Below are positions 23,031-34,612 of a stretch of 64,000 bases of DNA, in pieces (positions within the stretch are counted from its first letter, which is position 1; the number at the start of each line of letters is the position of its first letter). The DNA comes from Gossypium raimondii (taxonomy: Eukaryota > Streptophyta > Magnoliopsida > Malvales > Malvaceae): contig NC_068576.1 in the NCBI RefSeq assembly GCF_025698545.1, positions 56,642,094 to 56,706,093 on the forward strand, written 5' to 3'. A program made the position numbers and the translations under genes. A model generated the notes under the pieces. That model was not told the origin of the DNA. It ran no database searches and saw only the letters and a list, made by a program, of their open reading frames with translations.

Positions 23031-23183
23031 TACTAGTTTTATTCAAACCAGGGTTGATTTTGTTGTTCATCTTATTGCCTCGTGTTTGTGCATGTTAATT
23101 GTAAAATCTTGCTTCAGTCTATTAAAAAAGAAAAACTAATATAATTACAGGTGTTCTTGTATGTTTCTGTCTTTTTTTCATTT

Positions 23184-23525
23184 GGTTAAAATGTGCCTAA
23201 AGTCCTATACTTTTCAAAATTCAGAATTTAGTCATTGTACTTTTATTTCAAGGACTTTCAGATTTCAAAAACTAAGTCCAACTGTTAACTTTATTTGTTA
23301 AATTGAAGTTAATTACAAAGTTATTTTTTAATTACATGGCTACTAAGTGAGTATTTTTATTTGAAAATATCACAGAATGTAATTTAACAAATGAAGTTAA
23401 CAATGTTAATGATTGAACATGAATTTTGAATTCGAAAAGCAGAGGGATTAAATTCCATGAAATATAAGTATAATGACTAAATTCCTAATTTTCGAAAAGC
23501 ACAATGACTTGTGACATATTTTAAC
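23184..23525. repeat. Palindromic miniature element (GGTTAAAATRTGC family)
   Basis: About 340 bp with long imperfect inverted arms: GGTTAAAATGTGC...CTATACTTTT on the left is mirrored by AAAAGCACAATGAC...GACATATTTTAAC on the right. Other full or partial copies: 31750-32120, 36330-36600, 54772-55101, and the 3' flanks of the three P450 genes. No coding capacity. Superfamily not fixed; at 31750-32120 the flanks TAGGTTATA/TAAATTATA could be an imperfect 9-bp duplication, as in Mutator-like elements. Confidence 0.65.
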
Positions 23526-23660
23526 ATTTTCATTTTTAGTAAATTGTTTTTCTACTGATAATAAAATTCTTAACACAAATTGGCTTATCTCTTTATTTAC
23601 TCCTCTTTAAAGCCACTTTGTTAGCATATGATTAGCTGTTAGTTTTTCGGGAAAGCATTT

Positions 23661-23700
23661 TGGGCTTTTACCCAAAAGCCCAATATGAAAATTAGGGTAA
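23661..23700 (+). promoter_or_regulatory. Ribosomal-protein-type promoter motifs
   Basis: TGGGCT (23661) and AGCCCA (23677) are site II-type elements, followed by TTAGGGTAAACC, a telo-box-like word, and a TATATATATATA run at about 23717. This is the usual promoter signature of plant ribosomal protein genes and lies directly upstream of the RPS20-like gene. Confidence 0.55.
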
Positions 23701-23884
23701 ACCTAAGTTGACATATTATATATATATATAACAGAAACTTTAACCTGATTTTAATTTCTTGAAAGCAAAGCAAACTCCTTTCCCACCAAAAAGGTATAGA
23801 ATTTTATTCTTCTTTCAAGATTAAAAAAAAAATTATTCTTTTATGAATACATATTTCGATTTTTTTTCATTTTATTTTGTTACA

Positions 23885-24712
23885 ATGACATATGCACCCA
23901 TGAAGCCTACTAAGCCTGGTTATGAAGAACCACGTAAGATAAGGATTACCCTTTGTTCAAAAAATGCGAAAAACTTGGAGAAAGGTATTTAAAACAATAC
24001 ATAATTATATATTGCTTTGTATAATTATTACTGAAAATTTGGTGGTGATTTGATCCAAGCTGCTAAAGCTAAAGCTATTAGGGTTAAGGGACCGGTGAGG
24101 ATGCCTACAAAAGTCCTACGTATCACAACGAGGAAGGCTCCTTGTGGTGAGGGTAGTTTACACAAAAAAACCATATCAATTTATCCAATTTAGGGTTTTA
24201 GCTTTATCCTTGTTTCCACTTACTTTTTATTCGTTTTTCTAATGTTGTTGGAATTGGATTATTTGGTCAATTGAAATTATTTTTTTTTACCTTTTGACCC
24301 AATTTATTAGCTTGGGCTATAAAATTTGACCCAACTGGTAAAACTCAATATAAAATAAAGCCCAAAATAAAAATGAAATAAAAGTTAAATCTATATTAAA
24401 ATTATTATTTAATTGTGCTTGTAAAATTTTGAAGGTTTTTTCATTTTTTTTAATTTTTGGGTGGTTGAATTGGAAATAAATGATTCGATTAATTTGATTC
24501 AATTCTAAAAACATTCCTTTTTCAGTCAAATCTTATACAAATTTGTATGAAAATTTTTGGTATGTGCAGGAACCAACACATGGGACAGATTTGAGCTAAG
24601 GATCCACAAGAGATTGATAGATTTGTTTAGCACACCAGATGTGGTGAAGCAAGTCACTTCAATTACCATGGAGCCTGGTGTTCAAGTTGAAGTTACTATT
24701 GTTGATGTTTGA
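23885..24712 (+). pseudogene. RPS20: 40S ribosomal protein S20 (uS10)-like gene, probably degenerate
   Basis: Three coding blocks match eukaryotic uS10: 23885-23984 ([12 protein letters not shown]...KNLEK), about 24038-24152 ([19 protein letters not shown]...CGEG) and 24570-24712 ([15 protein letters not shown]...TIVDV, stop). The intron before block 3 is canonical. Introns are kept, so this is a duplicated gene, not a processed copy. Signs of decay: about four residues are missing after EEP compared with usual S20, and no AG acceptor stands where block 2 should start (TTTGGTGGTGATTTG is also one base too long). An in-frame rescue is possible using the AG at 24058-24059, giving a protein about seven residues shorter in the first helix. 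The last block is well conserved, so loss of function is recent or incomplete. S20 sits in the head of the 40S subunit. Confidence 0.75.
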
Positions 24713-25269
24713 GACACCCCTTTGCTTTTGCTATTTTATCCTTTTAGGGTTTAAGATTTTTGTTTTATTGTTTCGTAATCAATATTCAACTTTAAGGTTG
24801 AAGGTTTAGGGTTTCCCAATTTCCAAACAATTTATTTGGTATTTTTAGGTGTTGAATTTTCCATGTATTATTTATAGAGCTTTTTAGTATTGTATGGAAG
24901 TAAAGGCATTGCTTGAACTTCATATTGGTTATAAGTATGATTTAGTGTTTGTTTGATAATTATGGTGAAATAAATTCAATAGATTTTTTTAATGAAATAA
25001 ATTCAATAGTTGATAGGAAAAGTAGAACAAAACTAGGATATAAATTAAGTGATTTAGGTAAAACTATTGACAACGATTTTTATAGTTTTATTTAAATTTA
25101 TTATAAAATACATTTAAATTGTTACAAATCTAAATACTTTTCTAAATCTTAAATAATAAAAAATTTTACGATTTGTTGATGAGTAAGATACTACCACTTC
25201 CTAATACCATTATTTTTTGCACAATATATAATGGGATGCAATTGAAAAGAAAATGAATGTTATTAATTA
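24713..25269. other. 3' flank of RPS20-like gene
   Basis: AT-rich, no gene. The first ~200 bases, rich in TTTAGGGTTT-like words, are probably 3' untranslated sequence. A short direct repeat GAAATAAATTCAATAG recurs at about 24968 and 24995. Confidence 0.45.
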
Positions 25270-25850
25270 GGTGTGTTGATAGATTTGGCTCATCATCTTA
25301 ATATATTTTATGTTTATCTTGACTCAACTTAAAATATGAGTTTAAAATTTTCTCAAGCATGTTCATATTTATAAATAGCTAATCTAATCTTATTGTAGCT
25401 CACCTATATTATTTTAAAATTAAAATTAAAATTATATTTGTGTTTTAATCTTGAATCGAATATTTGTGTTCGATGCAATTCTTGGATTTTACATGAAGGT
25501 TTAGATGGTTTTGTAATGCCTGGAATGATTATTTTATCTGCATTTACCAAAAAATAATTTTTATTTATAGTCATGTTAACATTTTTTATCGTTTACAATA
25601 TAATAATAAATAATTTATTTATTGATTTTAATTACATAATGTAAAACATTACAAACTTAAAAAAAGGGTTGGATTGAACTCGAGCCTTGAATGTTCAAGT
25701 CTAAACACAACCCAGATTTTTAAACTGGCCTATTTTTTAACTTAAGCTCGTTTTTTGAGCCAAATATTTTTATCTAAATCCTTCCAAATTTTGAACAATC
25801 TTTAAACTTGAGTAAGTAACCCGGCCCATAAACAGATCTAATCGTGACCA
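25270..25850. repeat. Dispersed repeat with CCCATAAACAGATCTA end, copy 1
   Basis: Blocks here (AATATTTTTATCTAAAT; AAACTTGAGTAAGTAACCC; CCCATAAACAGATCTA; ATATTTATAAATAGCTAATC) recur in the same order at 56210-56660. The ends (TAGGTGTGTTGATAG on the left, TAGATCTGTTTATGG inverted on the right) are loosely inverted, in the style of hAT ends. No target duplication found. Decayed. Confidence 0.55.
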
Positions 25851-25959
25851 GAGATGTTTATTGATCAAACTTTGATTGATTTGAGTCGGGTCGAAGAGTT
25901 TAAATACATATTACTCTAAACAATCTAAATATAAATATCTAAAAAGAATTACGAAAAAG

Positions 25960-26255
25960 GAGGAGATAATGTTTTCGTGAATTAAATAACTTGGGGTGTA
26001 AACTATGTTTGGTCGGCGAAAGGTAATAATCTCCTCCTCAGCAGATAGTCTGACTTCGTTGTCGGCTTGGATCGTAACGATGCTTCCTTTGTAGCGGAAT
26101 TTCAAACACTGATGATATGTAGAAGAGATTGCCCCAGCTTGATGAGTCTCCCCAAAAATGGATTGAAGGTTGCCTTGATATCTAGGACATGGAACTCTGT
26201 CATAAGGCTGAGTGGACTCACTTTAAGATCAAATTATCTTACCCAAAAAAATCCT
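25960..26255 (-). mobile_element. Ty3/Gypsy pol fragment (protease-RT linker region), fossil
   Basis: On the minus strand, short peptide stretches such as VLDIKATFNPFLGR and the following hydrophobic run resemble the segment downstream of the aspartic protease in plant Ty3/Gypsy pol polyproteins, where LDIKATFNLLLGR-like sequence is common (recalled). It is a small broken piece, about 0.3 kb. No LTRs or other domains are seen nearby. Age cannot be estimated from so short a piece, but it is well decayed. Confidence 0.6.
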
Positions 26256-26279
26256 AAATGAAAAAAATATATATTTGTG

Positions 26280-28519
26280 ATTTGAGAGGTTTAGTCAAAT
26301 TAACCCATTAATTAAGAATAAATAGTTTCCCCCACATTATTTCCAATCACTTTAACATCATCATTTTCACGGAAAAAGAAAAGAAAAAAAGAGTCTTGAT
26401 TTTTGTTTGTAATCATTTTGTCAAGTTAATTATATGACCTTTTTGTATAGTCTATATGAAAAAATCATATCTTAATGTGTGGATTCTTTCGGTTCTTTAT
26501 TTCCATTCATCATCATTTCACCTCAAACAAAGCATTATTTTAGGGCAAGCTTTTGTTGAATCATAGTACAACAATTTTAGGCTTTTTTTCTTTTTTGAAA
26601 TATTAGAATCATTATGACTTTGGCTTCCAATTCAAGGAAAAAGAATCAATCAACGTGATATTAATCCACTTAACTATCCATTGGATTGGGAAAAAAAAAT
26701 TAAACTGGATTCAACTTCCAATTTATAACTTAAAAAGCTCACATATTTTATTTAATTTAAATATCGACAAATCAAATTAATTGGAATTTATAAAATTGGG
26801 TTTGGGCTATCTATAATGATATTAAATTAAATTTCTGTTTACTCGTATTTTTTTCCCGAATCAAACCGGTATCGGCATTAGGAATATATAAAAAAGGGTA
26901 AATTGATTGCCTTAACAGCCATGCCCTATGCATGAGATTCAATTCAATACCTATAATATATTGTTTCCACCTTACTGCCTGCCTTCTTTAATTATTTATC
27001 GGCCCTGCCTAGTGAAAGCTGTACATAATGAATGTCCAAATGCACCTTCACTTAATAATTTGAGAATTAAGAACTTCAACTGCCAATTTAATGTTTATAT
27101 ATATTTCAAGTTTTAGTAAATTTCCATATCCTTATCTCCAATGCTTCAATTAGTTAAATTAAAATAAATATGAAAAAAAATCACCTCAAAATTTCTTAAA
27201 ATCTCCACAAACCAAAGCCTATTTTTAATCTTCGGCATAATTTTATTTGGGACTGTTGTGAGTTATTTTGATTGAGTTAATTATATATATATATAAACTT
27301 AGGGTTTCCATTGATTATTTCTGGTTGAGAGTCTTCCTCATTGAGCAATTTCTTAAAAAAAAAAAAAAACCCTTGTTTTATATACAAAAATATATGGTTG
27401 TAGATGACAGCTTAAAAGAGAAAGCTCCATAGATTTTTCCTACCTACTACATAGACATTTTTCCTCCTACAGTCAACACTACTTCGCTTTGTTAATTTAA
27501 ATATCCTCTCTACACGAAACGTTGGAATTGGCTACAATACATTTTATCTTTATTTTCGTAGCATTTTGCTGACAATTTGGAATTTAACTTAATCTCGGTG
27601 TATAAAATTTATGCATATCCAACCTTTCATTTTACAATTTTAGCTAAACAATCATTTGATTTTTATATAATTTTTTTTCACCCATATCGTGAATGTACCG
27701 TAAATGTAACATATATAAAATCAATCTCTCTCCCTCTTCATTATCTTCATAGGTGAGATTATATCACCTTACGGGAGTTCATGTACCATCTATACTATTT
27801 ATAAAGCCTTTTATTGAGTTGATGTCATTCATCCACCGAATTCCAATTCAGTTGGGAAAATTACTTCAGTATCCATTTGCATTTAAATTAAATTATAAAT
27901 ATTTAAGGATACTTTAGTTTTTTTATTTGAAAAAAAATAAAAATATATGCATATGATAGGATTTAAACCATACTAATTGGATTATCAAAATTAATTAAAG
28001 CTGTACTTTAATTTTTTTTAATATTTTAAGTTTATTATACACACTTTACTAACTTCATCAATTGTATATATATAATAATTAATTTCAAACCATACTTTTT
28101 ATTATACTTACTTCATTCCATTTAAGTGTAGCATCACTATTCCTAATCTTTGTTTTTGATATAATATTTAGCTCTCCCCAACCCTTAAATAATATGATAG
28201 TGCATTTCAACGCATTCAAACTCACGTCCTTATACACTAACAACAACACTAGCACTCAATCTGCATAAAATAAAATAAATTTATTTTTACTATGGTACGA
28301 ACTTGTGATATAGGGTTTGGTTGAATGTTTATTTTTACCATAATCCATGAAATTTTAGAAACTTCATCTACAATCTAAATGCTATATTAATAATGTATAA
28401 AGTACATGAATTATATGGATAAAAATAAATGGTAGCTGGCAGATAGAAATGGCTAAATAAGTACTCCAGAAAAGGGTTTATATAAATCATTATCTCAATT
28501 AAGATGCTATCATAAATAT
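26280..28519. other. Gene-free AT-rich stretch
   Basis: No gene found on either strand. Contains homopolymer runs and short TA runs. Around 27945-27990 and 28195-28262 are short tracts of the kind 'CGCATTCAAACTCACGTCC', which look like remnants of tRNA-derived SINE-like repeats. Nothing else recognised. Confidence 0.5.
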
Positions 28520-28552
28520 AATATGAACTGTCCATGAAAATGAAGCTAAAGC
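28520..28552 (+). repeat. 33-bp direct repeat, copy 1
   Basis: A perfect 33-base match (beginning AATATGAACTGTCCATGAAA) to 29295-29327, 775 bases downstream. It is far too long for a transposon target duplication. The segment between the copies holds a palindromic miniature element. Copy 2 ends at the edge of the GC-rich island. Confidence 0.9.
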
Positions 28553-28614
28553 AAAAACAATAACATGTATTATAACATGAAATGGAACTCCCAAAATAAA
28601 ATGGTGAAACTATT

Positions 28615-29259
28615 TGCAAAGTCCCTCTATTATAGGGATTAAATCAAATTAATCCTTCTATTATTAAAAGTATCAATTAAACACTTGTACTCATTGCTTA
28701 AAAATTATATAAAATTATTTTTTATTTTACAATTAAACTCTAAACAAAATATTTCATTAGTAGAGTAATAAAAATTATGATTTGTGAAGTCCTTCAATTA
28801 TAGGGATGGGATCAGATTAGTCTTTCTAATCTTGTAATTCATTTACTATTAAAAAGAATCAAATAATAATTTTGAATTAGAAAATTGAATTGAATGAACA
28901 TTTACTAATAAACTTTTTTTTCATTTACAATTGAACTTTAAGCAAAATGTTCTTATGCAAAATCATAAAAAAACTTTTAAAATACAATTTTTAAAATAGT
29001 AAATGATATATGTATATTTTTATAATTGGGGAGAGAATATGGTTGCTTGGGATCAAACCTAAACTTACATGCCTACAACATAATACTCTTGTCATTAGAT
29101 TAAGAGGTTGTTAAGATAAATGATATTTTAAAAAAAATTAGAATATTCTATTGAAATTTGACATTATTTTATTCTTTTTAATAGTACAAAGATTAAAATA
29201 ATCTATTTAATAGCATATGGACTAATTTAATCTAATTAATATAGTAGAGGGACCTGGCA
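28615..29259. repeat. Palindromic miniature element with GTCCCTCTA ends
   Basis: Left end TGCAAAGTCCCTCTATTATA and right end (inverted) TGCCAGGTCCCTCTACTATA continue as imperfect inverted arms of about 35 bp and more. An internal second copy of the arm begins near 28780. No coding. Target duplication not resolved. Confidence 0.6.
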
Positions 29260-29294
29260 GTTATATTCACCAAAATTAAACTCCTCAAGTTGAA

Positions 29295-29327
29295 AATATG
29301 AACTGTCCATGAAAATGAAGCTAAAGC
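29295..29327 (+). repeat. 33-bp direct repeat, copy 2
   Basis: Identical to 28520-28552. The base after it starts a sharp shift from AT-rich repeat to GC-rich, CpG-containing sequence. Confidence 0.9.
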
Positions 29328-29720
29328 CCGTGATTCGCACGCGATAAACCCGAACGTCTGGTAGTCGAGAGAGAGGGTGATGAGCAGAGCATGTCAGCTG
29401 TTAACGCTCCCAAGCACCCCAAGTTCCCGCGCCGCTGTCCGCCGAAAAAACCATAAATACGCGCGTGAGATATTTCGGTGGAAGGCACGCGTGAAAAGGG
29501 GAGGTGACGTGACGTTGGGAAATGGTGAACAAAAGAAATTAAAGGTCCAAGGACAGTAGTTTTTGATTGCTTTCGGTGGGGTCCAATGCAAAAAAATAAA
29601 AAAGAGTCGCTCTCTAGCTGAGCTGTGAGATTGCTACTGGCTGGCTCGGCTGTCATGATTTAGAGCCGCGAAAATCACTCCGTGATTAGCCGCACCCATC
29701 TCATCCCCTCTCCTATCCGC
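29328..29720. promoter_or_regulatory. Orphan GC-rich, promoter-like island
   Basis: About 390 bases of much higher GC than the surroundings, with CGCG-box-like words (ACGCGCGTGAG, CACGCGTG), a tandem TGACG pair (TGACGTGACG, 29505-29514) like an as-1/TGA-factor site, and CCATAAATA as a possible TATA. Open frames exist on both strands (minus 29321-29656, 111 codons), but none resembles a known protein and base composition alone keeps them open. Most likely a truncated promoter/5' region of a lost or moved gene, or an unrecognised transcript start. Confidence 0.35.
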
Positions 29721-31749
29721 CCAATGTTCAATGTCACTTGTGCTTTGACGCTATCCATTTCTATTCGGGTTTTAATTTTTTCGACTTATAATTTTAATAT
29801 TAAATTTAGGGTCAATCTAGTATTTTACCCTTTTTTTTATTTAGGTACTTGGTCAACACAGATAAAATATCTTGATGTGGCATGGACGGCAAATAATATC
29901 GTGACATGTGATAATTTTATATTTTGATACTTGATAAAAAATAAAATAAAAATATTTTTTTTATATTTTTAAATATTTTATCACGTGCAATCATGTTATT
30001 GGTCGTCAAGATTACATTAGATACCGGTCAGATTAAAAATTAGTACCAAATAAATTATTTGAATATGAATTATTTCAAAATCCACCATTCTATATTTAGA
30101 TAATTATCAATTCAAATTATTTTGAGTTTTTGCTTGATTAAATTAAAATTATTACTATTTATTTGTCTTTAAACTTGAATTAATTTATATTTGGTTGATT
30201 AAAAGTTGAATTATTAATTTTAATGGTTAAATTAAACTGATCAGATTAACTTTTAATTTAATCAAAATCAATTTATCATGTAAAAGAAACACCAAGGCTA
30301 GTGTCAAAGGACAAGTCGAAGTTTTGAACTTCCAAAAATAGTAACATTAACGTAAATATCTTGAAAAATGGCAACTTAATATTACAATAAGGATAAAATA
30401 TATATTATAATATTTAAAATATTATAACTCAATTTCGGATTTTTTATTCAAAAAAAAGTGATAAAGCCTAAAACTTTGTCAATATCAAAAGGTATCATCC
30501 TATGCAATTTATCTCCTAATTTACTCATGGGTCGGATTATCTAGCTTGACTCAAAGGTCTGTCTGAATAGTGAGATGATTTAGACAAAAATATAGGCTTG
30601 AAAAAATGAGCTTGGACAAGAAGTAAGACCCATTTTTTAAATGGGCCCAGCCCGACTTGGCCCGAATTTGCGAAAGAAAAAAATTGTTAATTTTTTTTTA
30701 GTGTTTTACCATTGTTTCGCAATTATATTGTTGTTATTGTTTGGATATTGTATAACTGTTGTTTTATTATTAATTTTGCTATTATTTTAGAGGTATTTGC
30801 TTGTTAAGTTACACTTATTTTAGTGTTATTTTTTATTTTTTCGGAAATATTTATTTTAATGTGTTTATTGTATTTGATGTATTATGTTTTTAAAAATTAT
30901 TTGCATATAAAAAAGTTTAATACGGGACGAACTGAGCTTGGATTTTAGCATTTTTATTCGGGCTAAGGTTGAGCAAAATTTTAGACCATTATTAGCTCTA
31001 GTTGACACATTTTGTTTTACCACCTGCGTAACATTATTATAATTGTATAATCTTAAAATTTACTACCATGTTTATAAATGTTATATACATTCATCGATCC
31101 ATATCTCGCATTGCCTCAATTTGATCCATGCTAGTTGTTTATAACATTTCCACTGTTCTTTTTTTCAAGAAAAAGATGGAAATAATTAAAAAGAACCATA
31201 CGTCCTGTCCTAAGTCATACAATCTCAATGAAGATTTGTATTTTATACTTTTACATTTATAATAATCATATATAAACGTAAAATTGTAATTTCGACGTGA
31301 TAAGTAAAATAAAATTAACATTTTGTTGTAAAAACAAAACACTTTATCCCATATTTATTTTCCAAAAAAAAATACTCAATTAAAAATATTCGAATTTAAT
31401 CATTCCTAACCTAATCCTTTGCATGCGTCCAAATCCAATAATAAATAGGAAAAGAAAACTTAAACATTCTTCCAAACCCATACCTTTACCTATCATCTAC
31501 ACCCATAGGGCTCAAATTCTACGACCATAACCACTTCATGTTGAAAATTATTTGGTCCTAATTTCATATATATATATATATAAGTATATGTATAGTCACA
31601 TGCTTGAGCAACTAGACATAGAGGGGTCCATGTTGTAAACAAAGCTACACACCCATGAAACATCCTAGATAGGATAGGACTAATTTCTATGACTATGACC
31701 CTTGTGTTGCTTTCTTTTTTCTTTTTTCTTAATATATATTTAGGTTATA
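29721..31749. other. Gene-free stretch with repeat remnants
   Basis: No gene. About 29815-30050 is a palindrome-like piece (TTTAGGTACTTGGTCAAC ... TTAGTACCAAATAAATTA). About 30515-30990 holds a remnant with GGCCCAGCCCGACTTGGCCCG, of the same flavour as the hAT MITEs at 21572 and 49656. The rest is AT-rich and unrecognised. Confidence 0.5.
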
Positions 31750-32120
31750 GGTTAAAATATATAGCATAGGTCCCTATATTCTTTTAAAAGTTAGAATTTA
31801 GTCTTTTACTTTTATTTGCAACAATTTAGTCTATATTTCAATTTTAAAATTCAAGATCAACCGAGAAAACTATTATTTTGTTTGTTAATTTTGTTAGTGT
31901 GACATTTTGAAATAATAATAAAAAATTACTTGACAGCCATGCAACTAACAAACGACGTTGTAATGAACTTGAATTTAACAAAATAAATTTAGCAGATGCT
32001 AACAATTGAACCTAAATTTTGAAAATTGAAAAGTAGAGAAACTAAATTCTTAAAAATAAAAATACATCGATTAAATTTCAAAATTTTGAAGAGTACGAAG
32101 ACTTATAGCATATTTTAACC
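31750..32120. repeat. Palindromic miniature element (GGTTAAAATATG family)
   Basis: Full-length copy: ends GGTTAAAATATATAGC and GCATATTTTAACC, arms about 150 bp each and mirror-related (AGTCCCTATA/..., ACTAAATTC...). Flanks TAGGTTATA and TAAATTATA are alike at 7 of 9 bases and may be an old target duplication. Confidence 0.7.
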
Positions 32121-34149
32121 TAAATTATACTATGAAGTGAGTAAAAATATACTATATATATTTATAAAAAAATATGAGCTTTAGTTGTGTTGGTAAAATT
32201 AAATTATTAAATCTATTTTGAATTAAAATTATGCAAAAGATAAAATATATATTTATAATTATATTTACCGTTTTATAAAAAGAAAAAATTATTTAATTAT
32301 TTTCAATTGAATTAATACACAATTAACTCACATTAATTGAATAAAACTTAAATATATATATTGTTGGCTAATTTGATCATTTTAATCAGATTGATTTAAC
32401 CAGTTGCATCGAGAATTAATCGGAATATCGATATAGAGAAAAATATTAAATTGGTTGAATTAAAACTTTTTTATAAAATTTTAATACTTTATTTAATCAA
32501 ATAAAAGAAATAAGTATCAAACCAATATGTTTGGATCACTAATCCAAATTTACAAACCTTGCTGAGCACTCGTCCAAGCGTTTGAAGGATTCAATAATGC
32601 ACTTGGTCGTTTAAAGGACGGTTCCCTCGTATGAAGACGTTAAAAAAGGGGTCCCAATCGTCTCAAATTGCACAGCACGAAAGGCCAATTGAGGGGATGT
32701 AACCGTAGCATAACTACACCTAAAGTAGGTTGAATGAAACGGACCAGTGGAGGTTGTCAAATCCACTAATATTAGAATTTAATTCAGATCGAATTTGAGT
32801 TTATATTTTTATTATTTCGAGATAGGTCGAAACTTGGGTTTGGGCTTAAAATTTAGGAGGTATATATTCCTACTTCGCTTCAATTTTATCTTTTTCATTT
32901 TTAAAAATATTTTCCATCTCTTTTATAAGAAAATAAATATTTAAATATAAAACATAAGGGTTTCCATTAATAATTATAGATAAGAGTAAAATGGTAATTT
33001 CATATATTGTATAATACAAGGTAAGCAATATCATATTGCTCCGTACTTATTATCCAAAAGAATTTATCCCACCACACATCCACGTGCTCTTTTTTTAAAG
33101 CTCCATTCATAGCAAATGGAATTAAAATTCATCTTACAGTTCACTAATCCTTTCGAAATTTGTGATTACCTCTCTCTCTTTCAAACAACGTCGATTCCAT
33201 TATTCAAACTTAAATTCATTCTTTTAGTGCTTACATCCGCTATTTTTCTATTTCTAAAAATTAATTACACATCAATTTGATTAAATCAATATATGTATTG
33301 ATATCAAATAAGGTTAATGGGCAAATGTGTGATTAGAAATTAAAGCAAATGATGAGGAAATGAATCAAATAACCAATGTGATAAATGGGTTTAAAAGCAT
33401 AGAATAACCCAATCATATGCATAGAGTTAAATGAGTTGGTTTGCTCATAAATTGCACCGCCAACTACTAGCACAAGTAGTCATTCATGTAGGTTTTTAGG
33501 GTTAAAAATCATTATTAGCTCTAGAAAAGCTTATTACATCTTTAAATAGTACTAAATGCTAAACACCATTTCTTGTTCTTTGCATTTATATGGTTTTCAT
33601 TTATATTTAATTTTTAAACTTGGATTTTATTAACGTATAATAACGTAGCATTTTAAGATTATATTTTGTTATTGCTTGAAATTTAATATATATAATTTAA
33701 AAATATAAAAAATTCATCACTCATGATATAATTTCAAAGTAACACGTCTTTATACCTTAATGGAATCTAATTTATAAACTAAATTGAAAAAATCTATCAA
33801 ATTCAAAGATTGAGATTAATATGAACAAGAAAAGTTAGGGGCCAAAATAAAAGAAATTACAAAATTGAACAAAATGTTAGTTCATATCTAAATAATTGTG
33901 TAGTAAGATTCCAATTTCCATGTACTAATAAAGAGTGACGAGGATTTGAGTTTATAAAATTCAAACCCCCAAAAGGGTAAATGCAATTAACAATGTCTCT
34001 ACTTTTGATAAACTTTGGGAAACTAATAATGCCAGTGTACATATATAGTGGTATGTGTTGTTGGGCATTGTGAAAATGTACCCTCATTTTAACACCTTCC
34101 AATTTCAAAGTTGATTAATCTAATGTATACTAATAGTAACCAATCACTT
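32121..34149. other. Gene-free AT-rich stretch
   Basis: No gene. A slightly GC-richer unique-looking patch at 32560-32765 carries no recognisable product. A G-box word CCACGTG stands near 33080. Reading frames on the minus strand near 33857-34108 have no recognisable domain. Confidence 0.5.
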
Positions 34150-34612
34150 AAGAATCTCTTAGGGTAAACTACATCCAAATTCACTAAATTATTAGTAGTT
34201 TTATATTTTAGTCACTCAACTACCAGAAAGTTTTATATTTATGTCACTAGGCAATTAAGTTTTTTTAAGTCAAGTTAGTGAACTCCAAGTGGCGATCAGA
34301 GAAAAAGAGTACCTTATATCCAAATTGATCTGATGAACAATTTCGGAGACCGGAGAAGATGGCTATTTGAATTTTGATTTATAGATTTTTGACATTCAAA
34401 ATTGTTTCATTAAAATATAAAAAATTGAATTATAGACGAGAAGGGGAAGGAAAACTTTCGATTGGTCAGACGGAATGAACATATAAGGCCATTGGCTTAA
34501 ATGAAAACTTTTGCATAGCTCAATGACCATTTTGTAACTTTTTGAAGTCAAGTAATAAAAATATAAACTTACTAACAATTTATTAACCTTTAGCGTAGCT
34601 TGCTCTATATAT
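34150..34612. repeat. Palindromic miniature element (GTCACT...AATGAC type)
   Basis: Left arm: GGGTAAACTACATCC, then TTAGTCACTCAACTACC; right arm: TCAATGACCATTTTGTAAC then TTATTAACCTTTAGCGTAGC. The centre (AGTGGCGATCAG ... AAAACTTTCGATTGG) recurs in the copies at 37040-37590 and about 49320-49655. The family is widely dispersed; no coding. Confidence 0.6.

Noticed and set aside
29321-29656. Minus-strand 111-codon frame in the GC island as a protein gene
   Set aside because: No recognisable domain, and stop-free frames are expected by chance in GC-rich sequence; kept only as a possibility under the island.
33857-34108. Minus-strand 83-codon frame
   Set aside because: AT-rich, no domain, no splice or promoter context.
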